DNA from: Bryobacterales bacterium | GTDB lineage: Bacteria; Acidobacteriota; Terriglobia; Bryobacterales; Bryobacteraceae | DNA length: 39,259 nucleotides | Reading direction: 5' to 3' | NCBI GenBank assembly: GCA_026129915.1 | Contig: JAHCHD010000030.1 | Coordinates: forward strand, 1 to 39,259 | Shown here: in pieces, positions 33,886 through 39,259 of the stretch | Numbering within the stretch: position 1 is the stretch's first letter | How the letters are laid out: each line of letters begins with the position of its first letter | Notes under the pieces: model-generated | The model's database searches: none | Seen by the model: the letters and a program-made list of their open reading frames with translations, nothing else | Told to the model about the DNA's origin: nothing | Position numbers and translations under genes: made by a program

Positions 33886-34409
33886 CGCATCGCAAGGAGA
33901 ACGAGAGACTTCGTGGATGGTATGGTATGGCCACTCCGACAGAGAAGCCAGCGTCGGCCTGTGGATGCCATTCGATCTCCTCGAGATCCACGTCAGGTTT
34001 GGTCTTGAGTTTCGGCCATCCCTTCCAGCCTTCTCACCCGGCGCGCGACCAATAAACCAGTACGACCCCAGTTTGTGACGCGACTCCTCACTCCGCACCC
34101 ATCAGTGGTCGAAGTCTGCCAGGCCACAGCGCTGCGGGCATCAAAGCCAGCCTCAGCCAGGCACCCTACTCCGCCAGGAATCGGTCCCGAAGTGAAATTC
34201 CACGAAGTCCACCACACCTACCAGCTAGCAAGCCAGCAAGCCACAGTCGTTCTCGGTCCACCACTGCTTGCGGTCCACCACTGCTTGCGCCGAATGCCTT
34301 GATAGCAGAGGATGCGATCAGTGCTACGGCATGTACCCTGTCACGGACGCGTGCTACGGGCGGAGGTTCGACATGGCAGGCAGAGGAGCCGGCAGGAAGG
34401 AGAGCGTAA
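33886..34409. other. 524-bp region without a convincing gene
   Basis: No complete gene was found. On the minus strand, about 34040-33900 translates in one frame to a protein-like stretch (GWPKLKTKPDVDLEEIEWHP) that continues to 33900 but has an in-frame stop upstream and runs antisense into the LysM gene. It may be a gene remnant or chance. The right part (34208-34288) is rich in short CCACC and AAGCCAGC repeats, including an exact 17-bp tandem duplication. Confidence 0.4.
34255..34288 (+). repeat. Exact tandem duplication of a 17-bp unit
   Basis: GGTCCACCACTGCTTGC occurs at 34255-34271 and again at 34272-34288 with no spacer. It lies in the gene-poor stretch before the AlkD-like gene; nearby TCCACCACA at 34208 is a partial relative. 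Confidence 0.7.
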
Positions 34410-35171
34410 ATGAAGGTGAGTGCCAAACAGAAGCAGTTGGCGGACGCGCTGGCCGCGGAGATCCGCGAATACTGCGCGGCGCATGCCGATGCCGCGAATG
34501 CGGCGAAGTATGCGCGGTACTTCAAGGAGGGCTACGACGCATGGGGACTGATGGGGAGTGAGAATGCATTGTGGGTAGAGCAGGAGCCGCAGTGGCTCGT
34601 GCGCTATGCCGCGTTGGGGATTCCTGGCTTTCTGCAGCTGGGCGAAGAATTGTTCGCCGGCGGGAAGTTCGAAGAAGGCGCGCTCGCCACCCGGTTTCTA
34701 TCCAAATACCTGGATGCCCTCGAAGCCGACCACCTTCCCGGAATCGCGTGCTGGTTTAAGGCGGGTATTCGAAACTGGGCGCATACGGATGTACTCTGCA
34801 TGGTGGTGCTGGAGCCGCTGCTGGTGCGCGAGAGGATCACTCTGGACGATCTGGCGGACTGGCGGGCGTCGGCGCATCTCTTTCAGCGGCGGGCGGTGCC
34901 GGTAGCGATGCTCGGTCTGCTGAAGCAGGCAAGGATAGAGGATGCCGTGCACTATGTGAGTTTCCTTCGTCCGTTAATGATGGACCCGGAACGGCCGGTG
35001 CAGCAGGGGCTGGGCTGGTTCTTGCGAGAGACATGGAAGCGGCATCCGGCAGTGGCGGAAGCCGTGTTACTGGAGTGGAAAGATACAGCGCCTCGCACCA
35101 TCTTCCAGTACGCCACCGAGAAGATGAGCGCGGAACAAAAATCGCGGTACCGGAAGACGAAGGGCGCTTGA
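34410..35171 (+). CDS. AlkD-like DNA glycosylase (DNA alkylation repair, HEAT-like)
   Basis: A 253-residue protein of the AlkD family, built of HEAT-like helical repeats, which excise N3- and N7-alkylated bases without flipping them. Recognisable segments are YFKEGYDAWGL (38-46), GIACWFKAGIRNWAHTDVLC (W123 and D127 correspond in position to the Trp and catalytic Asp of the Bacillus enzyme), WRASAHLFQRRAVPVAMLGL and QQGLGWFLRETWKRHP. The ATG follows AAGGAG at seven-base spacing. It stands alone, convergent with the OPT transporter. Confidence 0.88.
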   Translation: MKVSAKQKQLADALAAEIREYCAAHADAANAAKYARYFKEGYDAWGLMGSENALWVEQEPQWLVRYAALGIPGFLQLGEELFAGGKFEEGALATRFLSKYLDALEADHLPGIACWFKAGIRNWAHTDVLCMVVLEPLLVRERITLDDLADWRASAHLFQRRAVPVAMLGLLKQARIEDAVHYVSFLRPLMMDPERPVQQGLGWFLRETWKRHPAVAEAVLLEWKDTAPRTIFQYATEKMSAEQKSRYRKTKGA

Positions 35172-35180
35172 CCGGTTTGC

Positions 35181-37217
35181 CTACACCATCGCCTGCGGCG
35201 GAGCGGGGTCTTCCGGGTTGCCGGCGCGGGCAAGGGGAATTCGTACCATCAGCGTGGCAAGCCCAAGAAGCACCAGCATCCCTGCCACGATGGATGGGTT
35301 CGCAAAAAGGGAGGGCAGCCCGGAGCCTTCAGGTGCAAAGAACACGTAGGTAGCCACCCCCAAGGCAGTAAGGGCCTCGCCCGCGATGAGCCCGGAAGCC
35401 ATCAACACGCCCGCGTTCTCCACCCTTGCATTTTGGGCGGCGTTCAACTTGCGGCGGGCGGCCACGGTGTCCATGGCCCAGCGGATGAGACCGCCGACAA
35501 ATATGGTGAAGGTGGTTTCGAGAGGCAGATACATGCCCACCGCGAACAGCATTGGGCTGCGCATACGGATGAGGATAAGGGCCAAACCCATCAGCATGCC
35601 GAAGATCACAAGGGGCCACGCCATCTCTCCGCCCACGATGCCCTGGGCAAGTGAGGCCATCAGGCCGGCCTGTGGGGCTGGCAGGGCGCGATCGCCGAAG
35701 CCAATGCCGCCAGCCTTGACGTTGCTTTCATGCAGGACAAGCAGGGGAAAATACATCACCAGAGCCGAGACGACGGTTGCAAGCATGTCGCCTGCCTGCA
35801 TGCGGCTGGGTGTGGCGCCTAGGATGTGGCCCACCTTTAGGTCCTGCAGCATCTCGCCAGCGACGGCGGAAGAAACACAGATGACGGCGGCGACGCCAAG
35901 CGTGGCGGCCACGCCATCAGTTCCCGTCACCCCCACCACCACCATTAGCAGGGCGGCGATGAGCACCGTGGACAGGGTGAGCCCGGAAACCGGGTTGTTG
36001 GAGGAACCAATAAGACCCACAAGATTGCCGGAGACCGCGGCGAAGAAGAAACCCACCACCAGCATGATGACAGCCGTCAGGGCGCCGCCCAGAGCGGATT
36101 CAGAGAGAAAGATGTAGAGGCCCACCATGGCGATGAGGGCCACGCCTAGGCCGCCGAAGATCCAGCGGGCCGGAAGGTCGTGATCGAGCCGGTTCACTTT
36201 GGCCGCACTGGCTTGGGTGGTGCCGGCCTTCAGGTCACCTACAGCGCGAGCAATGCCGGTGATAAGGCTATGGCGCATCCGAAAGAGCGTGTAAGCGGCA
36301 CCCACCAACATGCCGCCCACTGCGATGGGGCGGACGATGTTCAGCCAGATAGCGAACGCCAGTGCGGTCCAGCCACCTTCGGGGTCACCCGCCGGAAGGT
36401 ACTGTTGGAGTTGTGGACCCAGGACGTAGGTAAGCAGGGGCACCATCAGCCCCCAAGCGAGGACGCCGCCGGAGAAATTGAGTGCCGCCAGTTCGGGCCC
36501 AATCACAAAGCCCACACCGAGGTAAGCCGGGCTTACGGAAGGCGTGGTGACTGCGGTGAATCCGCCCACCGGCAGTGGATTGCCGCCGGTGGCGTTACCC
36601 AGCCGGATGCCCGCGCCCAGCGAGCCAAGTGAGACCAGAAACTCTTTGCCGATGGCGAAGAGCTTGAAGGTGCCGAGTGCATATATGCCCGCTCCGAGTC
36701 CCATCGCGCTAAACAGCAATTGCGCGGCGCCACCGCCTCCCTGTCCTGCCTTATGGATCTCGGCGGCAGCCACGGATTCCGGGAATGGCAGTTCTGGATC
36801 CTCTACCAGAATCTTGCGCAGTAGGACGATGAAGAGGATCCCGATTACACCGCCAAGCACCATGAAGCCGGTGGACTGCCAGTAGGCATCCGCGCCGCTG
36901 AAACTGGGCCAGACACCGGCCAGAACAAATGCCGGAATGGTGAAAATCGCACCAGCAGCTACGGATTCCCCGGCGGACCCGGCGCTTCTGGCGATGTTCT
37001 CTTCTAGGATGGAAGCCTTGCGCAGACGAAGCAGGGCCATTGCCAGTACGGCCGCGGGATAGGTGGCGGCAACGGTCATACCAGCCTTGAGGCCCAGATA
37101 GGCGTTGGCCGCCCCCAGCACTACGGAGATAACGACGCCCAGCAGAACGGCACGAAGTGTAAACTCCGGCAACCTCGAGGACGCGGGCACGTAAGGCTGA
37201 AAAGGCTGCTTGCTCAT
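35181..37217 (-). CDS. OPT-family oligopeptide transporter
   Basis: A 678-residue polytopic membrane protein of the OPT family, proton-driven importers of peptides or metal chelates. Family motifs include EFTLRAVLLGVVISVVLGAANAYLGLKAGMTVAATYPAAVLAM near the start, then ILEENIARSAGSAGESVAAGAIFTIPAF, PELPFPESVAAAEIHKAG, GNLVGLIGSSNNPVSGLTLSTVL and CVSSAVAGEMLQDLKVGHILGATPSRMQ. The ATG at 37217 (MSKQPFQPYVPASSRLPE) was preferred to a GTG at 37271 with a less typical N-terminus. The length is normal for bacterial OPT proteins. Two envelope genes lie upstream on the same strand, the nearer one 63 bp from this start. Confidence 0.9.
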   Translation of the reverse strand: MSKQPFQPYVPASSRLPEFTLRAVLLGVVISVVLGAANAYLGLKAGMTVAATYPAAVLAMALLRLRKASILEENIARSAGSAGESVAAGAIFTIPAFVLAGVWPSFSGADAYWQSTGFMVLGGVIGILFIVLLRKILVEDPELPFPESVAAAEIHKAGQGGGGAAQLLFSAMGLGAGIYALGTFKLFAIGKEFLVSLGSLGAGIRLGNATGGNPLPVGGFTAVTTPSVSPAYLGVGFVIGPELAALNFSGGVLAWGLMVPLLTYVLGPQLQQYLPAGDPEGGWTALAFAIWLNIVRPIAVGGMLVGAAYTLFRMRHSLITGIARAVGDLKAGTTQASAAKVNRLDHDLPARWIFGGLGVALIAMVGLYIFLSESALGGALTAVIMLVVGFFFAAVSGNLVGLIGSSNNPVSGLTLSTVLIAALLMVVVGVTGTDGVAATLGVAAVICVSSAVAGEMLQDLKVGHILGATPSRMQAGDMLATVVSALVMYFPLLVLHESNVKAGGIGFGDRALPAPQAGLMASLAQGIVGGEMAWPLVIFGMLMGLALILIRMRSPMLFAVGMYLPLETTFTIFVGGLIRWAMDTVAARRKLNAAQNARVENAGVLMASGLIAGEALTALGVATYVFFAPEGSGLPSLFANPSIVAGMLVLLGLATLMVRIPLARAGNPEDPAPPQAMV

Positions 37218-37280
37218 CAAAGAAAGGATACTACCGAACCGGGCAACGATACCCGAGACGCTGGCCTTCACTGCGGCGAG

Positions 37281-38033
37281 CTAGAATTCCCTCGAAATGC
37301 GCCAAGCCAATTTCAGGCGGGTATCGCTCTCAGTGAGTGTGCCAGCGCCAGCCTGGATGTTGTAAGCACCCACGCGGCAGAGAATCTGGGGCATCGCCAT
37401 GAAGCGCACGGGCGCCCCGGGACCGGCCTGCGTGTTCGTTTCCAGCCCTACCTCGACGCGGCTTGAAAAACGGCGGAACGCGGTGTGGTTGCCGAGATAG
37501 CCGTAGTCCTGGCGTGGCGCAGCGTAGCGGCGCACCCCGTTCATCGAGAAGAAGCTCCATTCCGGGTTAATCTGCCACCCGAAGAGGTGCAGCAGATCCA
37601 TTTGCGGACTGCCAGCAGCGCGGTCCCATTCGTAGATACCCTGCCATCCCTGGAGGGTGCTTCTGGTGGAGAGCTTGGCAAACTTACCCTGAATCGCGAA
37701 CTTGTAGGCTTCGAGGTAGCTGTTCTCCACCGGCAGTTCAAACTCGATACCCCATCCTTCGGCGAAGGTGTACTCGATCTCGGGAGCCCACTGCAGTACC
37801 GGGTGTCCTCCGAATTCGCTAATACGAAAAAGCGTGTTCACTTCCAACTCACCTTTCGGAGCACCGAGAGGACGAACAAGATCGAAGACCATTGGTTCGG
37901 GAATCTTGAGGCGCGAACTGGCGAAAGTGGCTTCGTCAGGGTCAAAGGGTGGGGGCACCTGATGTTGAGCCCCGATCAGAACTGGAATCACAAGTGCCAC
38001 GAACAGAAGAAATGCCAGGGAACAGTGCCTCAC
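37281..38033 (-). CDS. Putative outer-membrane beta-barrel protein
   Basis: A 250-residue exported protein with a signal peptide (MRHCSLAFLLFVALVIPVLIGAQ). The mature part has many short alternating amphipathic strands rich in aromatic residues (LQWAPEIEYTFAEGWGIEFELP, KFAIQGKFAKL, FSSRVEVGLETNT, YNIQAGAGTLTES) and ends in a strand closing with Phe (LAWRISREF), the usual signature for outer-membrane insertion. The start is a GTG overlapping the upstream stop as GTGA, so it is translationally coupled to the previous gene. Function unknown; barrels of this type are often transport or sensing proteins. Confidence 0.7.
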   Translation of the reverse strand: MRHCSLAFLLFVALVIPVLIGAQHQVPPPFDPDEATFASSRLKIPEPMVFDLVRPLGAPKGELEVNTLFRISEFGGHPVLQWAPEIEYTFAEGWGIEFELPVENSYLEAYKFAIQGKFAKLSTRSTLQGWQGIYEWDRAAGSPQMDLLHLFGWQINPEWSFFSMNGVRRYAAPRQDYGYLGNHTAFRRFSSRVEVGLETNTQAGPGAPVRFMAMPQILCRVGAYNIQAGAGTLTESDTRLKLAWRISREF

Positions 38034-38965
38034 TTCACATCACCTCGGGTATCGCGATGCCACGGAGCAACACCGCGCAGGAAATTGGCAAACGTGCGGG
38101 TGGGGTTCAGCGCCGTCCGGAGCAGGCGGCGGGAACCCGGATAGCGCAGACGCCGCTCTAGGGGAGCGATGATCTTCGCGTCAATTGCGTCTTCGCCGAT
38201 CATCCACGCGAAACCTAATGTGGGAGTGATCACGAGGTCAACGGCGCCTTTGGTGCCGGGGTGGAGACCGACGTTGCCAATGCCCGCTTCGCCTATGGGG
38301 CTTAGCTCGTAGTGCGTGCTATATGCCGCGCTGAACGCCATCGCTTTCAGGCGGCTTTTCCAGTAAGCGGAGTTGGACGAGAACTCTAGCAGTCGCTCAC
38401 GCGGGTGATTGTGGACCTGGAAATATCCGCTGATGGACCCCTGCATGGGGTGGCCGACGTAATTGGTGAGCCACGAGTCGCCGTCATCCCAGCCGGAGAA
38501 GCCGCGAACAGAGTTCACGTAGTCGCGGAAGTAGGGTCCGCGGAGGTTGCGCCGGGTTCTATGCTGGGTGCCGATACGGACAGCATGCTGAATGAAAAGA
38601 AACCGTCCGGAATGCTGGAGGGTTGCCGTCCAGGTCGTGCCGGCGTTCGGCTCCGCCGGCATTGTGCCCTCCGGTTTGACGACTGGAAGGTAGCCGGAGG
38701 CGGTGGACTCCAGGATGACCGGTGTGTACTGAGGAGCGATGCCCGCGTGGAGCCTCTCTTCGAATACCGTGCAGGCTTCGAGGGACTCTAGCCGCGGCGG
38801 TTCCAGCGGATGGGCTGCGGGCAACGATGGGAGCAATGGTCCGATTGCGAGCAGCAAGAGGGCGACGGGCGACAATGCGCGATCCCATCGAGAAGACTTC
38901 GGCGGAATGGGGCGTCCCATGCGCACGAAGCGGTGGTGCAACAACCGGCTCAGCAAGTGAATCAC
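38030..38965 (-). CDS. Exported envelope protein of unknown function (DUF3943-like)
   Basis: A 311-residue protein. A GTG at 38965 sits six bases after AGGAGG and was chosen over an ATG at 39013, which lacks such a site. A basic stretch and one hydrophobic segment (LSPVALLLLAIGPLLPSLPAAHP) form the export signal. The mature domain has NSVRGFSGWDDGDSWLTNYVGHPMQGSISGYFQVHN, AAYSTHYELSPIGEAGIGNVGL and VDLVITPTLGFAWMIGEDAID, which resembles DUF3943-type periplasmic or outer-membrane proteins; the resemblance is from memory and moderate. It is the first gene of a coupled pair with the barrel protein. Confidence 0.65.
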   Translation of the reverse strand: MIHLLSRLLHHRFVRMGRPIPPKSSRWDRALSPVALLLLAIGPLLPSLPAAHPLEPPRLESLEACTVFEERLHAGIAPQYTPVILESTASGYLPVVKPEGTMPAEPNAGTTWTATLQHSGRFLFIQHAVRIGTQHRTRRNLRGPYFRDYVNSVRGFSGWDDGDSWLTNYVGHPMQGSISGYFQVHNHPRERLLEFSSNSAYWKSRLKAMAFSAAYSTHYELSPIGEAGIGNVGLHPGTKGAVDLVITPTLGFAWMIGEDAIDAKIIAPLERRLRYPGSRRLLRTALNPTRTFANFLRGVAPWHRDTRGDVK

Positions 38966-39259
38966 GGGATTCCTCCTCTTCAGTAGCGAGTAGCGACAGT
39001 GATGCTCCGACAAGCTTGGGGCAATTCACAACCAGTGCACTTTGCGCGAAGCACACCAAGAAATCTGCAGCCAAAAAGCGTCCGCAATGATGGGTTAGGA
39101 GAGGACAGGAGAGGGAGGAGCACGCCCGCTACATGAGAAAATGCCACCTGCCGCGGCGCTGGAGTCGGCACCCCTGCGGGCCGATTCCGCATCGCGATTG
39201 AGGTGTGTCTCGCGCGCGGGCCACAACCAGAACTCCAGGCTGTCCGCCATGCAGCAGCC

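Noticed and set aside
1..39259. tRNA, rRNA, CRISPR array or prophage genes
   Set aside because: Intergenic regions were read for cloverleaf ends, rRNA-like sequence and regularly spaced repeats; none was seen. The only repeats are short pairs and the REP-like hairpins.

Overview
The window looks like a chromosomal segment of a member of the Acidobacteriota, most likely the Bryobacterales/Solibacter group. The main evidence is the 1586-residue secreted protein at 24692-29452, which ends in the C-terminal domain first described in Solibacter (TIGR03437-like). High GC, many Tat-type signal peptides of the SRRxFF kind, an OPT transporter, lipoprotein RlpA and outer-membrane-barrel-like proteins point to the same kind of Gram-negative soil bacterium. 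No rRNA, tRNA, CRISPR array or prophage was seen. The first gene is cut by the left edge.

Layout. 1-4594: a MidA-type methyltransferase (partial), a candidate standalone small RNA on the minus strand with its own promoter and terminator, an RlpA-SPOR lipoprotein, a PspF-like sigma-54 activator, a GT4 glycosyltransferase and a small acidic protein. 4830-6714: a small membrane protein and an acyl-CoA carboxylase carboxyltransferase subunit. 6734-14930: the most interesting block, a sugar-acid catabolic island. It holds a DUF1537 kinase, a RuBisCO-like protein and a FadR-type regulator on the minus strand. Divergent from these is an apionate-lactonase-like protein, then a Tat-exported apiosidase-like (DUF5060 plus DUF4038) hydrolase, and divergent from that a D-apionate oxidoisomerase-like dehydrogenase. 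Together these match the isoapionate branch of D-apiose/D-apionate breakdown (ApnL, ApnO, OiaK and an OiaX/OiaT-type RLP), here joined to a candidate enzyme for releasing apiose from plant glycans. Two divergent promoters in the block carry similar 19-bp pseudo-palindromes, a plausible operator for the regulator.

15108-24581: malate dehydrogenase, a SET-domain protein with a complete post-SET zinc motif, an MFS transporter with a DksA/TraR-type zinc finger protein, two exported carbohydrate-related proteins, a REP-associated tyrosine transposase framed by inverted REP-like hairpins, a head-to-head SSS/MFS transporter pair and an exported MsrB. 24692-39259: the giant BACON-like/TIGR03437 protein, a CxxC carboxymuconolactone decarboxylase-family protein, an ECF sigma factor/FecR-like operon, a YqjF/DUF2071 protein, a LysM protein without a signal peptide, a 524-bp stretch without a convincing gene, an AlkD-like glycosylase, an OPT transporter and a translationally coupled pair of envelope proteins.

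Functions were assigned by reading motifs and recalling families; no database search was possible. Several start codons were moved from the longest open frame to one with a better ribosome binding site or family-typical N-terminus, as stated in the entries.
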